The notes: a model not told the origin generated them from the sequence alone. Shown: positions 1-11,914, numbered from the stretch's first letter. The stretch: DNA of 64,000 nucleotides from Eriocheir sinensis (GCF_024679095.1 NC_066516.1:23969218-24033217); one strand, 5' to 3'. A program made the numbers and translations.

Positions 1-398
1 TAAAGAGAGAAGGAAAGGAAGGGTCGAGAGAGAAGGAAAGGAAGGGTCGAGAGAGAAGGAAAGGAAGGGTAAAGAGAGAAGGAAAGGAAGGCTAAAGAGA
101 GAAGGAAAGGAAGGGTCGAGAGAGAAGGAAAGAAAGGGTCGAGAGAGAGGGAAAGGAAGGATCGAGAGAGAAGGAAAGGAAGGGTCGAGAGAGAGGGAAA
201 GGAAGGGTCGAGAGAGAAGGAAAGAAAGGGTCGAGAGAGAGGGAAAGGAAGGGTCGAGAGAGAAGGAAAGGAAGGCTCGAGAGAGAGAAGGAAAGGAAGG
301 GTCGAGGGAGAAGGAAAGGAAGGGTCGAGAGAGAAGGAAAGGAAGGGTCGAGAGAGAAGGAAAGAAAGGGTCGAGAGAGAGGGAAAGGAAGGGTCGAG
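1..398. repeat. 23-bp purine-rich minisatellite, about 17 copies
   Basis: The unit is GTCGAGAGAGAAGGAAAGG followed by AAGG, 23 bp long. Successive GTCGAG boxes begin at 23 and 46 and continue at this spacing. Variants replace GTCGAG by GTAAAG or change one A/G in the body. The array starts at or before the window edge, so its full length is unknown. It contains no plausible gene. Confidence 0.93.
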
Positions 399-589
399 CT
401 AGGGAGAAGAAAAAGGGTGTGCGAGAGGCAACGGAAAGGTGTGGTATGAAGGGAGAGTGGTGTGACGTGTAGAGGGAAGAAAGGATTGGCTGGGGTGACG
501 CAGGGAAAAATGGGGTGAGGGAGGAATGGGTAGGATGTTTAGAGATGAAAATGGGTAATGTGAGGAAGGAAGGGGGTAGTGGTAGGGAG

Positions 590-1345
590 GGAAGAGGTGG
601 GATGAGGTACGTAAGGAGTAAATGGGATAATGGAGTAAGAGGGTAGTTGTGGAGAAAGAAAAATGGTGATGAGAAGGAAGGGGAAGAAAGTAGAAGTAAG
701 GAGGGAAGAGGTAGAATGAGGTAGGGAAGGGATTGCAGAAGCCGGAAACTAACAGGAGGGGGGAGGGAAGGAGCAAGATGAGGGTGGCCAGGAGTCGAGG
801 TGAGGGAGTTGAAGGATGTAGAGATAAGGATGGAAGAGGTGGGGCGAGGTAGGGCAGGGATTCAGAAGACGGAAATTGGCAGGCTGGGGAGGGAAGACAA
901 TGATGGGGGTGGCAAGGAGGATGTAGAGATAGGGAAGGAAGAGGTGGGATGGCGTAGGGAAGGGATGCAGAGGACGGAAATTAGAAGGATAAGAGTGGCA
1001 AGGAGTGAGGGTGAGAGAAGGAAGGATCAGGGTGAGGGAGGGAGGGAGGAAGGGGTAAGGGAGGGAAAAAAAGGAGAAATAGGAAGGGAAGAGGTGGGAT
1101 AAGGTAGGGAAGGGGTGCAGCAGACGAGAATTGGTAGGCTGAAGGTGGGAAGCGCAGGATGGGGGTGGGAAGGATCAGGGTGAGGGAGGGAGGGAGGAAG
1201 GGGTAAGGGAGGGAAAAAAAGGAGAAATAGGAAGGGAAGAGGTGGGATAAGGTAGGGAAGGGGTGCAGCAGACGAGAATTGGTAGGCTGAAGGTGGGAAG
1301 AGCAGGATGGGGGTGGGAAGGATCAGGGTGAGGGAGGCCGGGGTG
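590..1345. repeat. Diverged purine-rich tandem array, units 105-150 bp
   Basis: The anchor GGAAGAGGT begins at 590, 704, 832, 937, 1087 and 1235. It is followed in most copies by a degenerate GTAGGGAAGGG..GCAG..GAC block. Spacings are 114, 128, 105, 150 and 148 bp. The last two units (from 1024 and 1172) are nearly identical over 148 bp, so they duplicated most recently. The first units are old. Open frames here are Gly/Arg/Glu-rich artefacts of the composition. Confidence 0.8.
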
Positions 1346-1471
1346 AGATAGGCAAGGGTGAGACGGCAAGACAATCTCACGGTCGTGGCTTCCATCAGGT
1401 GGACGTGTACTGGAGGTGACAAAAGATTAACTAACCTGTCCAGCACACCTGCTCCGCCTCGACCACCTTAC

Positions 1472-1474
<3 letters not shown>

Positions 1475-1520
<46 letters not shown>

Positions 1521-1529
1521 CACACACAA
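1475..1529. repeat. (CA)n microsatellite
   Basis: An almost uninterrupted CA tract with one CG interruption near its end. Confidence 0.97.
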
Positions 1530-2172
<643 letters not shown>

Positions 2173-2189
2173 AAATGAGAGGAAAGAAA

Positions 2190-2415
2190 GGAGGAAGAAA
2201 CGACAAAAAATCCTGCCAGAACAACCTGAATAACCCTCGCAGACCGCCTCTAAGTTGTGGCCGCCGCCGCCAACAAGCGCATTCTTGCTTTCATTTCGCC
2301 GGCTGAGGCTGAGGCGCGGGCAATAGCGGCTCCTCCCGGCCAATGGCGAAGCGGCGGGAGGCGGTAACGAAGTGCCGGCGGACTGCATCGACGGAGAGCT
2401 CAGAAACACGTGGGT
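2190..2415. promoter_or_regulatory. GC-rich, CpG-containing patch with a CCAAT motif
   Basis: This stretch is much richer in G+C and CpG than its flanks and carries GCCGCCGCCGCC, several GCGG blocks and a CCAAT pentamer at 2340-2344. Such composition is typical of CpG-rich promoters in invertebrates, but I see no TATA box, no adjoining exon with splice sites and no clear transcription direction. It could equally be old unmethylated or gene-body DNA. The promoter reading is a weak inference. Confidence 0.2.
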
Positions 2416-2882
2416 CCTTAGGAATGAAGGCGAGGGAAGCGAGGGAAGGAGAATAGGTTGTCGTTGTGAAGGTGGGACGGTGTAGCGTGGGAATGTAACA
2501 AGAACGAAAATGTGTTATATGAGAAGGGGTGATACGAAGGCGAGGAAAGGTGGGTAGCGTGTCATGGGGTGGGTGAAGTCGAGCGTGGGTAAGGGTAAAG
2601 TTGGGAACATACGCTATAACTGTGCGTGTGGATGGAAAAACGTAAATAAATATATAAATAATTAGGCCTTGGAGGAAGGTCAGGGGAGGTGGGAAGCGTC
2701 TCATGGCGTAGGTTAAGTGAAGTCCAGCGTGGGTAATGTTAAAGTTAAGAGGCAGACACAATAGCTGCGGGAGGGGATGTATAAAAAATGTATTAATTAG
2801 ATGGGGTGCTTGGGGAAGGCGAGGGGAGGTGAGTAGCATGTCATGGGGTGGGTGAGGTGAAGTGCAGCGTTCATTCCTAAGG
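2416..2882. mobile_element. 467-bp inverted-repeat-bounded element containing about 140-bp tandem repeats
   Basis: CCTTAGGAATGAA at 2416-2428 is matched exactly in inverse orientation by TTCATTCCTAAGG at 2870-2882. Between these 13-bp ends lies an imperfect tandem repeat whose TCATGG box recurs near 2561, 2700 and 2840, with spacing 139-140 bp. A nonautonomous DNA element (MITE-like) would look like this. No target-site duplication is evident, and no coding capacity is visible. A chance inverted repeat is the alternative. Confidence 0.4.
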
Positions 2883-3949
2883 GGGGGCAGTGCGACGAGT
2901 TGGCACACACGTTGGCCAGCAGCCACTGCAGGAAGCCTTTTTATTACTGCGACTGAGGAAGGGTGAGTGGAGAAATTAGAGATTAGAATAAAGAAAGGCA
3001 AAGAGTAAGGCTCAGAGGCTGTGTGCAGTCCGCAAGATTCTCGGGGCTCAGCCTAAAGCCGGCGGGAAGCCCAAATAGCGGATCCAGAGAAAGCCTCTCT
3101 TGAGGCGAAGAAAACTGAGGTTCTGGAGGAAAATGTATTAATTCAGTACCCACCGTGGCTAGATATGAACGTTATTGTACATTGGCTAGCAAACAGCATA
3201 TTATTCTGGGTAAGAAAAATGTGTAAAAAATTAGTCATCGAAATGTAAATAAAAGTCCATTTGCTAATAGAACAAAACGTAACAAGACAATCACTAATGT
3301 TTTGAAAATATTTCGGAGGGGTAAGTGCCACTTCTTCATTGTGAATAATAAAAAGATGCAAAGAATATCCACTTGTCGCGTACAATGCAAAACCCTCGCC
3401 CCCACACATTCACCAAACTCCCGGATAATCCTTCCCGCGGCGACGGGAGTCCCGCGGGACACACTGGGGGGAGGTGGGTCTAGCACTATGAAAGGAAACT
3501 CACCACTATCACCCGAGAGTCGAAAGGGGAGAGGGGGCAGTGTGCGCCTCCCGTGAACACACTGGACTAACTGCTTCCTCGAAGGTGGCCACAGGAGGTG
3601 TAGGGGCGCGCCATTAGAAGCACATAAAGGAGACCCAAAACAAAGACATCCATCCATTCACAGTTCCAAGCAGCGGTAATGACGAGGACAGCAGCGGAAT
3701 ATAAATCATTTCGCATCAGGAGGAGCGCAGGGACGGAAGACAAAGGAGCCAACCCTGAGGTGGGAGTTGATTCGTTAACATTTCACGGCATTGAGTTCCA
3801 CGTGTCACTTGTGCGCCCAAGGGATGTCTGGCAACTGATTAAGGCAAGACCACGGACGGGGGGCAGGAAATACGCGGACCACGGTTCAAAACGAGGCTTC
3901 ATTGAATAGGATGCAATATATTACAAACATTAGGTCATACAGAGATACA

Positions 3950-3950
<1 letters not shown>
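2883..3950. other. Unique sequence, no supported gene
   Basis: Non-repetitive DNA. It holds open frames of 60-140 codons on both strands, for example plus 3679-3909 and minus 3235-3657. None has a recognisable domain, paired splice sites or distinct codon bias. If the exon at 4936-5058 is real, this stretch would lie in the following intron. Confidence 0.45.

Positions 3951-3988
<38 letters not shown>
3951..3988. repeat. (CA)n microsatellite
   Basis: CA tract of about 19 units ending in a CGTACAC variant. Confidence 0.95.
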
Positions 3989-3990
<2 letters not shown>

Positions 3991-4311
3991 ACACAGTCCC
4001 ATGGTGGTCCACACTCTGCTGCCTCGCCTTCAAGTCCTTCAAACGGAAATCAATAAGAAGCCTCTGGAGACGGCAAAAAATAGGCTCCACGTGTCGGCCG
4101 AGACCGTCTTGCAGCATCAATATGAGAGAAAAGTCAAGTTTGTGCATCGACACACTGACATTTACAGCCGGCGTGAGGCGCGGCGAGGCGAGGGACCGGT
4201 GCCCCATATGGCTCTCCCTCCAGCCGACCTTCCTTACTAGCTCGCTTTCGATCTTTCCACAACAGATATAGCTTTCTGCAGGACGGTATATGAGACAAGC
4301 TTAAGGGGTTG

Positions 4312-4379
4312 CACACACACACACACACACGCACACACACGCACACGCACACACGCACACACACACACACACACACACA
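4312..4379. repeat. Interrupted (CA)n microsatellite
   Basis: CA units broken by four CG substitutions, which suggests an older tract than the perfect ones elsewhere in the window. Confidence 0.95.
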
Positions 4380-4935
4380 GCATTGTGCACATATACTCCC
4401 AGTAATTACGGCAGACTTGAAGGTCATACGCACTTCCTCCGAGGCTACTGCCCACATTTCTACACGGAACACGCGGCATGAGGGCGGCCACGCGTACCTG
4501 GAGCGTTAATGGCGCGCATAAAGATAATGAAGGAACCTACTTAGGGGAAGCACCACAGCGTACACACATGATTACTTGATGCATATTTTATATACTACCT
4601 AAAGCAACTTACCGTACTAGGTTTCCAAGGCGCTATCGAGCTGTTTCCGCCGCTTCATGGGTTGACTTCCTTGTATATTGTGACGCTGTGACACGACATG
4701 AAGCGATTAGTCTAACACGCTCACACACACACACACAAAAAAAAAAAAAAAAGACAAGCTTAAACATACACACAAAAAAAGCGCTGTGACTCGTCCTCTT
4801 CCTGGAGAGGGAGGACTTGAGCACAACACACCGGCGGAAGCACACAAAAAGCGGCGCTGCCTCGCTCTGCACCTACACAAAACTTTACCACTTAACATGC
4901 AGTGAAAAATTTGTGAGTCAGACCTGCTGTTTTAC

Positions 4936-5058
4936 CTCTTGGCCGGGGACGGTGAGGTAGCCCATCGTGTGTGCCTTCTGCAGCTTCCCTCGCACCACCT
5001 TGCACACAATCTTGATCTTCGCCCACTGGCTCAGCTTGCCCCCGCCGTTCTTGCCCAT
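4936..5058 (-). CDS. Candidate first coding exon of an unrecognised host gene
   Basis: On the minus strand an ATG at 5058 (G at -3 and G at +4, a good start context) opens 41 codons. The peptide begins MGKNGGGKLSQWAKIKIVCK and ends GYLTVPGQE. The frame then meets a good GT donor (GAG|GTAAAA, with GT at 4934-4935) in phase 0 and stops six codons later. The frame upstream of the ATG is open but has no other ATG, so 5058 is the only sensible start. The peptide is basic (9 Lys, 1 Arg) with mixed, non-repetitive composition and G/C-ending codons, unlike the low-complexity open frames around it. There is no signal peptide or membrane segment. I do not recognise the family and assign no function. 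Transcription would run leftward, so exon 2 should lie below 4934 or outside the window; I could not identify it. Existence of the exon is inferred from start context, donor and composition only. Confidence 0.45.
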
Positions 5059-5300
5059 GACCCTTGGGGCAGCGCGGCGGCGGACTTGGGGCTGGAGAGA
5101 TGGGCGGGTGTGAAGGAGTGGTGTGGCCGCGGGGGTCACACGGAGGTGGTGGTGACGGTGGTTTTCCGGTGATGGACGCTCGTAGGAACGCCTCCCTCCA
5201 GCGTTCTTCTCACACCGTAGCAGACGCTTCCTTCCTCATACATTTTTTTCTGTTTACTGCTCGGCCTCACTTCGAATAGTTAGGAGGATAGGAGGCCCGG
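5059..5300 (-). promoter_or_regulatory. Candidate 5' UTR and promoter region of the exon at 4936-5058
   Basis: GC-rich DNA directly upstream of the minus-strand ATG. It contains several CpGs in 5059-5140 and a mixed segment to about 5290. I see no convincing TATA box or initiator, so the transcription start cannot be placed. The assignment depends entirely on the neighbouring exon being real. Confidence 0.22.
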
Positions 5301-6242
5301 GCGGTGCATGGTGGGCGTTACGTTCTGGTCTGCTAAAGTCTGTTTCAAAGTTAGTTCTCAGTGGCAGGACCACCGCGAGACACGCCCACGACTCACCATC
5401 CCTCGCGCGGGGTATTAATTATTGTTTTCAAAAGTTTTACACGTCAGGTTATCCATTATCCATGCACGAACACATTTCAGACGACGGAGCACGCACACCT
5501 GAATGGCTGCCGCTGGTTAGCTTATCAGAGGCCGCCAAGAAACAGCGGCGGCAGCTCCGTAACGGTGGCTGGTCATTGTTTCAGGAGCGGAGATCCGGCC
5601 TTATAATTGTTTGGCGGCTACGGGCACAACCTCAGAGGAGAGCTGGGGGGCTGGAGGGGTGACGGACAAGGCCGGCCTGGGGGAGTGAGCGGACCGGGGA
5701 CCCACGCCAGGGCAAGCCTCCCTCCATGGGGCGTCACCGTCACCCTCCGGCCGCTCCTCTGCCACGCCCGCACTCTCACTCAACGGTCAACGCACAGTGA
5801 TTGTAAACTCAGTTAACTTTATGTTTGTAGATATTCTGAAAATGAAGACCAACATTATCAGCTACAACGAACATCGTGGGAGAAGTTACGTTTTTTGGAC
5901 GAAGACGACAAATTAAAACTAAAAGCGAGAGCGATGCAGCGTGGACATGAGGGAATAAATGTAAAATGTGGCAAACGACGAGACAGATACCACCCAAAAC
6001 TTTGTCTGCCTCAGAAAAATGAGCAGAACTCGTGAATTATGAACCATCTCGCAGACGAGCCGAAGAGTTGGGGACACACGACACGGGTCCACTTGGCGGC
6101 CACGAAGCCAACAATACTAAACACGGGCTCCTATGTGTTGGCGGCCGGCACGTGCCCCGACACTATCACCTGATCCATGCACGCCAAAGCAGTGAGGGTG
6201 TGGAGTGCCTAGGCGGCTGGTTCTTCAATTCAAAGGATACTG

Positions 6243-6245
<3 letters not shown>
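5301..6245. other. Unique, partly GC-rich sequence, no supported gene
   Basis: Contains GC-rich blocks (about 5480-5780) with overlapping short open frames on both strands, none with a domain or splice support. 5800-6010 is AT-richer. Confidence 0.45.

Positions 6246-6302
<57 letters not shown>
6246..6302. repeat. (GT)n microsatellite
   Basis: Perfect GT tract of about 28 units. Confidence 0.97.
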
Positions 6303-6304
<2 letters not shown>

Positions 6305-6417
6305 ACTGTGCTATCATGGCCATAAGAGTCTTCCCTTTCCCTCCAATCACGCCGTTAACATGATTTTCCTTCACCCTTAATTAGAGATAAAAAATAATAG
6401 GTACTGGAAAGTGCCGG

Positions 6418-6418
<1 letters not shown>

Positions 6419-6468
<50 letters not shown>
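6419..6468. repeat. (CA)n microsatellite
   Basis: Perfect CA tract. With the (GT)n at 6246-6302 it forms inverted complementary arms about 116 bp apart. Confidence 0.97.
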
Positions 6469-6471
<3 letters not shown>

Positions 6472-6636
6472 AAGTGCACTTGTGCCCCGCGACACAGATA
6501 CATAAACAACTTAAGGGGGGGAGGGGGGTGGGAGTGGAGGGGCGGCACACAGGGGGGTAGGAGAAAGGGGTGGAAGGGGTGTTGGCCAAGACCCGGCCAT
6601 AACATTATTCTCAAGCAGCGCCACTTTAACTTGGCC

Positions 6637-7260
6637 TCCTCCTCCTCCTCCTCCTCCTCCTCCTCCTCCTCCTCCTCCTCCTCTTCGACCCATCCCTCTC
6701 CATCCCCATTTCCTTCCCTTCCCTTTTATTTTGCCGCCACCTTAGACATCGTTCCCTTTCTTTTTCTTCTTTCTTTTCTTTTTCTTATTTTCTTCCTCTC
6801 ACCCTTCATCTTTTCTTCACTTCCTCCTGTCCATTTATACCACTTGATACTCGATTCCATCCCTTTCTCTTATCCACCTTTTCATCTCCCTCTCCTCCAC
6901 CACCTCCCTTTTCCCCTCTTTTCCCTCTCCCTCTCCTCCGTCTCTTTTCCCCTCCTTTCCTTCTACCTCTTCTTTACCACCTCTCATTTATCCTCCGTTC
7001 CTATTCCCTCTCATCCGCCACATCTTTATTCTCCTTTTCCTTTCCTATTCCTCCGCCACCTCTCATTTCTCAATCCCCGTTCCCTCTTCCCCGCCACCTC
7101 CCTCCCGCCTCTCACCCCGCTCCCTGACTCTCTCTATTCGCCTTCTTCAGACTCTGCCCAAGACTCTCCGGACCCTCCACAATAGAACTTTTGTCCCCTT
7201 CTTCCTCCGTCATTAATTCCTCCTCCTCCTCCTTCTTCTTACTCTCCTATTTGTGTTAGC
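6637..7260. repeat. (CTC)n tract leading into a pyrimidine-rich region
   Basis: A (CTC)n run at about 6637-6684 is followed by roughly 570 bp dominated by C and T on this strand. Recurring CCTCTCATTTATCC and CCGCCACCTC-type words suggest a decayed minisatellite. The long Ser/Pro/Phe-rich open frame across it is a product of the composition. Confidence 0.8.
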
Positions 7261-7394
7261 TTTTTACCTTTCTTGTCAGTCTTTAAGGGAAAAAAAATTG
7301 TATACTTTGATTGTTTGTAGTAAACTTTCAGAACAAAATCCTCAAGTCAAAAAATATAGTTTCTGGCAAGGCGTTTAGAGTTCGTTTGTTGCCG

Positions 7395-7400
<6 letters not shown>

Positions 7401-7459
<59 letters not shown>

Positions 7460-7487
7460 GAAACACACACACACACACACACACACG
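7401..7487. repeat. Compound (CT)n-(CA)n microsatellite
   Basis: CT units to about 7454 change into CA units to 7487. Confidence 0.96.
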
Positions 7488-8579
7488 TCGTCTTTACCAG
7501 CTGTTCGTCTCGAGGGAACTTTGAGCATGAGAGGTGGCGGGGATGGGGACGGGCGGGCCATCAAGGTAGGCAGGTGAGGGCCGCGGATGACACTTCAGGT
7601 AAACTCCACGTCAACTTGGAGCCGCGTCAAACACCCTCAGCCCTGCACATGCTCTGACGGCGCCGCCTCCACGAAAAGATTCAAGAGGAGGTGTGAAAAC
7701 TTTCAAAAATTATATATCGCCCTTTTGCCCAAAACTCGGCGGGAAGAGGCTGATGCATAACCCACACGTTCTTTTAGCGGGCGCAGGTAAAAGATCTCGT
7801 TACCTGACGTCAACGTGCTGCGCGTCTTCAATGCAAACTAAGCCTTCTACCTGAGACTCAAAGACCTTAACTGTAATATCCTTTCCACAATGCAACGAAA
7901 CTCTTACTGTTATTATATTTCGTGTAAGGACTGCAAGATTTCGTCAAACACGCTCGCTGTAGGTCTCCAAGTGACGACCAGTGGAGGCGTAAAGTTGGGG
8001 GAATAGTCGGATTGGGGGATGGATTTCATATCATTATTATCTATGGACTAAAGCTGGTCATGTTTATATGACCGTTGTATATCTTTTTTAGCCTAGTACT
8101 GTGGTCAATACACTCTATCTAACCCCAAACTAAAGCTAGTTGCATATATTTCGCCGATATATAGCACCAGACAAACCATCCAGTTGCTCCCCATACCACG
8201 AGCAACAAATCTCCAACAAACAGCAAAGAGAGTGTAACGTGTCCTTATCACACTCTAGGAACACAACGATGGCCCTCCTTTTATGTCATGCGCTGCAGTC
8301 TAAAATATCATGCCTGGATACCCTTTGCTCTTGCCCATACCTACTACACATTGCCCAATCATGACTACGCCTCTCGCTGCAGCCCAAAGTGTTATGATTC
8401 GAGACCTTTCGCGCTTCACAACACCTCCCACACATTGCCCCATCATGACTACAACACTCCGCCGTTCCCTATCTTGCTCGCTGCACCCCGAACCTCCCCC
8501 CTTCTTTTGTCCCTATCAGCCGCGGGTCTGGCGGGTACCTAGCGACTATCAGGGTGATGGGACACTCAGTTAAGATTGA

Positions 8580-8582
<3 letters not shown>
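7488..8582. other. Unique sequence with a small 84-bp duplication, no gene seen
   Basis: Mostly non-repetitive. The word CACATTGCCC[AC]ATCATGACTAC occurs near 8347 and 8431, marking a diverged 84-bp tandem duplication within about 8285-8470. The short open frames over it are not conserved between the two copies. Confidence 0.5.

Positions 8583-8667
<85 letters not shown>
8583..8667. repeat. (GA)n microsatellite
   Basis: Perfect GA tract of about 42 units. Confidence 0.97.
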
Positions 8668-8669
<2 letters not shown>

Positions 8670-9400
8670 CTAACACCCCGGCTCACAAGCAACTGTCTTC
8701 CCCTGGCGCGACACAATCAAGAGGACGCGTCGCCCATCCGCCGTGACATCGACCCAGGCGCGGCACGAGGAGCGGGTCGGCGAGGCATGCACTGCGGCCC
8801 CCGTCACGCCGCGCCTCGCACACCGAACACTGAATGGTTGCAGCGGGTAAAGGATGTTTTGAGTGGCTCGCTGGGGCTGTCTTACCGTCTCGCCACATCA
8901 TATAAAGCCACTTAAACCATCATAGTGTGCTAGTTAAGTGTTTGACGGACCTTTTTACTTATTGTGTGGTAATAGAGACAGACTAAAAGCTGGAAAAATG
9001 TAACAACTGAAAGAAATGCTGATCCTATGTAAGCTATGGAATACGTGAAAAAATATGATTAAGTTTGCTTCCTTAAGGTTGGATACTCTACACTTGAAAC
9101 AGTTTAATACGTCAAAAGTGACCCTAAAATTACAAATCTAATTAAATGGAAAAACGCAAAAGAGCTGCTCCAATAAAAAAAAAATCCATATATAATACCA
9201 AAAACAATAATACCATTCTCATACTCTTGAATTAGTTTAAGTTGTATTTGAAAGAGGAAATGAAGAAAAAAAAAGCTAAAAACTATCACTTAAGTTCATT
9301 ACGGTAGTTACAATAATCAGAGGTAAGACTATGGGTCATATTCTTCATCATTAAGGAGTCTAAGCACATATATTTGACACGGTTTTCGTTTTTTTTTTTT
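8668..9400. other. Unique sequence, GC-rich then AT-rich, no gene seen
   Basis: 8680-8890 is GC-rich with a 72-codon minus-strand open frame of no recognisable family. 8900-9400 is AT-rich and noncoding in appearance. Confidence 0.45.
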
Positions 9401-9541
9401 TCCAGGGGTAGTTTTATGACCCTGGTGGTAGACTGATCCTTCTTCTGTACCATGAACTTACCCTACCACTCATTAGAACCCGACTGATCTCCTTTTTGGT
9501 CTTTGGAAATAGTTGACGTAAGAGGGGATAGCATCTGACAA
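9401..9541 (+). repeat. Dispersed repeat, half copy (family also at 43245 and 44890)
   Basis: The segment runs from GGGGTAGTTTTATGA through TGTACCATGAA to GCATCTGACA. Its order of words matches the right half of 43245-43659 and, inverted, the copy at 44890-45084. Diagnostic shared words are TGTACCATGAA, CGACT.ATC.CCT, GGAA.TAGTTG and GCATCTGACAA. I see no coding capacity. The family name is unknown to me. Confidence 0.65.
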
Positions 9542-9592
9542 TACCGACCTATACATAATTGATCAGACCCCTGTGGCAGCAAACACACAGAG

Positions 9593-9739
9593 TAACCTCC
9601 CGAAATTGACCTCTCTTTTTGGCCACTCCTCTGTACTCTATTGAGGAGCAGTAAGTAGTGGGCTTTTTTCTTTCCTTATTGCTTTTTTTTTCACGCACTT
9701 GAACTGTCTCCTTTTCGGTAAAAACAAACAAAAAAAAAC
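9593..9739 (+). mobile_element. 5'-truncated LINE 3' end (tail copy)
   Basis: The copy starts at ACCTCCCGAAATTGAC, which matches the stop-codon region of the LINE at 36815-38536. It continues through TTGACCTCTC, GGAGCAGTAAGTAGTGGGC, a T-rich stretch and CTTGAACTGTCTCC to an A-rich end. It is only the last part of the element, as expected of a short reverse-transcribed insertion. Confidence 0.75.
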
Positions 9740-9953
9740 ACGTTCCGTACCTGGGCACACGCGAACAGGTGGTGCAACAAAAGGAAAGAAATGTATAAAC
9801 AAACTAGTACTCTCGCGGGGGTCACAGCTGGAGGAGGAACGAATGAATGAGTTTATTTTTTCACTTTACCTCCCAGGCGACAACTAAAATTTCGCGTCGC
9901 ATGGCCATTGTTCTCCAGCCCCAAAACCTTCTCTCTTTTTCACTTTGTCTTTT

Positions 9954-9958
<5 letters not shown>

Positions 9959-10021
<63 letters not shown>

Positions 10022-10200
10022 GAAAAGACGACGAAGAAGAGGTGGAAGAAAAAGAAGAAAGAAAGGAAAAATAAAACATGTCTGGACGTCTAATCGACAC
10101 ACACACTAAGAAATGACGAAGAAGAAGAAGAAGTAGAAGAAGAAGAAGAAGAAGGAGAAGCAGAAGAAGAAGAAAGAAAAGAAGAGGAAAAAGAAGAAAA
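9959..10200. repeat. (CA)n microsatellite followed by GAA-rich DNA
   Basis: A perfect CA tract runs to 10018. From about 10020 to 10200 the sequence is mostly AGAAGA-type units, with a duplicated GTGTCTGGA..TCTTATCGA / CATGTCTGGACGTCTAATCGA word near 10075 and 10200 marking a roughly 125-bp tandem unit. Confidence 0.85.
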
Positions 10201-10338
10201 CGTGTCTGGAAGTCTTATCGAAACAAAGTAAAAGAGAGAACCTGATATACGAGAACCAATAACAGGAAAATATAATCATGCCGTGACCCCGAGACAGAGA
10301 AGCAATAAAAACACACTAAGCAGATTACAGCATACTAC

Positions 10339-10368
10339 GACCACCACCACCACCACCACCACCACCAA
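10339..10368. repeat. (CCA)n microsatellite
   Basis: Ten CCA units. Confidence 0.9.
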
Positions 10369-10479
10369 ATAACGAAAGCAATAAGATACATGATAACGAT
10401 AACCAAAAATGACAATAAAGTAACAGTAATAATGGTAATGGTAGTAATAACACGATCCCATTACCATACTTCCCCATCG

Positions 10480-11420
10480 TTATCCTTCCTTCCCTCGCCG
10501 TTACCATAATGAAACCAATATTAGCCAACCTTCCCCTTTCTACCCTCTACGTAACGCTTCTCTGCCACTGCCCTTTATCATCCTTCCCTTTCCCAATGCC
10601 TTTCTGTCTCCGTATCTTCTTTCTTTTCTTCCTTCATTTGTTCATTCCTGTCTTCCTTTCATTGTCTTTCTACTTCACTCAACACAAACCATCCCCATCT
10701 TTGTCCCTTGTCATTTTACTTCTTTCTCCCTCTCTTATCCTTCCCTCTTCATCCCTTTTTTCTTTTACTTAATCATTTGTCTTTCTTCCTCATTTTTCAT
10801 TAATTCCACCACTTCTCTATTTTTTAAAACTTACTTCCTTTCTCTTTCTCTTTTCATTCCTTCCTTCATACGTTCATTCCTGTCTTTTTCTTTCTTTTTC
10901 TTTGTCTTCTCCTTCTTTTATCACACACTATACCCACCACGGCTTCTCGATCCCTAGACATTTTCTTCCTTTGTCTCTCTTCTTCCTTCATATATTCATT
11001 GTAGTCTTTTCTTCCTTTAATAATCTCCTTCTTCATACCAGCACACCATCCACTACTTCTCCATCCCTGCCATCAGTTAGCTCTCCCTTCCTTTCTTCTC
11101 TCCTATCTTCCTTCCTTCTCTCCGTTGCCTTAACAACCTAAAACTATTCCTGGACACTTCCCTTACCTTGCCTTGCCTCCACCTCGGACACACTCTACCA
11201 GCGCTTTCTCTCTCTCCTTTCTGCCTTCTTTTCTCCCTTTCTTCCGTCCTTCCTCCCTTTTGCGTTAACTATCTAAAACTATCTCTGGACACTTCCCTTA
11301 CTTTGTCATCACCACGAACACCCTCTAACACCACTCTCTCTCCCTTGTCATCAGTGGTCTATCCTCGACACTTTCCTTCCTTGCCGACCACCACCCCGAC
11401 GTGTCTCTTCGGTGAGGAGG
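10480..11420. repeat. Pyrimidine-rich diverged tandem array, units about 125-135 bp
   Basis: C/T-dominated DNA. TAAC[AT]A[CT]CTAAAACTAT followed by CTGGACACTTCCCTTAC recurs at 11131 and 11265 (134 bp apart). A TTCCTTCAT..[GT]TTCATT word recurs near 10630, 10860 and 10985. Older units are barely recognisable. Leu/Ser/Pro-rich open frames here are artefacts. Confidence 0.65.
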
Positions 11421-11479
11421 AGGAGGAATCGATAGTACCAAGGAACTAATGTACGGCACCCAATTATGATGAGGAAATG

Positions 11480-11750
11480 AGTGAAGCGTTGTAAGGAGGA
11501 AGAGGAGAAGGAGGAGGTGGAAGAAAAAGGAGGAGGAAGAGAAAGAGGAGGAAGAAGAAAACAAAAGGAGAGAAAGGACGAGAAAAAACAAAGAAGAGAA
11601 AGGGAAGGAAAAGCATAATGAAGAGAAGGAGGAAGAGGAGGAAGGAAGAGGAAAAGGAGGAAGAAGAAAACAAAAGGAGAGAAAGACGAGAAAAACAAGG
11701 AAGAGAAAGGGAAGGAAAATCATAGTGAAGAAAAATAGGAGGACGAGAAC
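11480..11750. repeat. Purine-rich region with a 109-bp tandem duplication
   Basis: GAAAACAAAAGGAGAGAAAG occurs at 11557 and 11666, and the surrounding roughly 100 bp match closely, including a GGGAAGGAAAA.CATA.TGAAG end. Confidence 0.8.
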
Positions 11751-11871
11751 GAGGACATGAACGAGGAAGGGAATAGATGAGGCGTAAGAATATTAATAAA
11801 GCAATAAAACAAAAATGCAGATTAGTGAAGAAGGATCTGATATTATGCAAGACCCGACACGGACACTTAAT

Positions 11872-11872
<1 letters not shown>

Positions 11873-11911
<39 letters not shown>
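11873..11911. repeat. (GA)n microsatellite
   Basis: Perfect GA tract of about 18 units. Confidence 0.95.

Positions 11912-11914
<3 letters not shown>

Noticed and set aside
3679..3909. 76-codon plus-strand open frame
   Set aside because: Mixed composition, but there is no domain, no comparison possible here, and equally long frames occur by chance around it.
4000..4240. Overlapping plus and minus frames of mixed composition
   Set aside because: Both strands look equally plausible and both run into CA repeats, so neither can be supported.
6469..7185. 238-codon plus-strand open frame
   Set aside because: It consists of a poly-Ser run from (CTC)n followed by Pro/Phe/Leu-rich translation of pyrimidine DNA.
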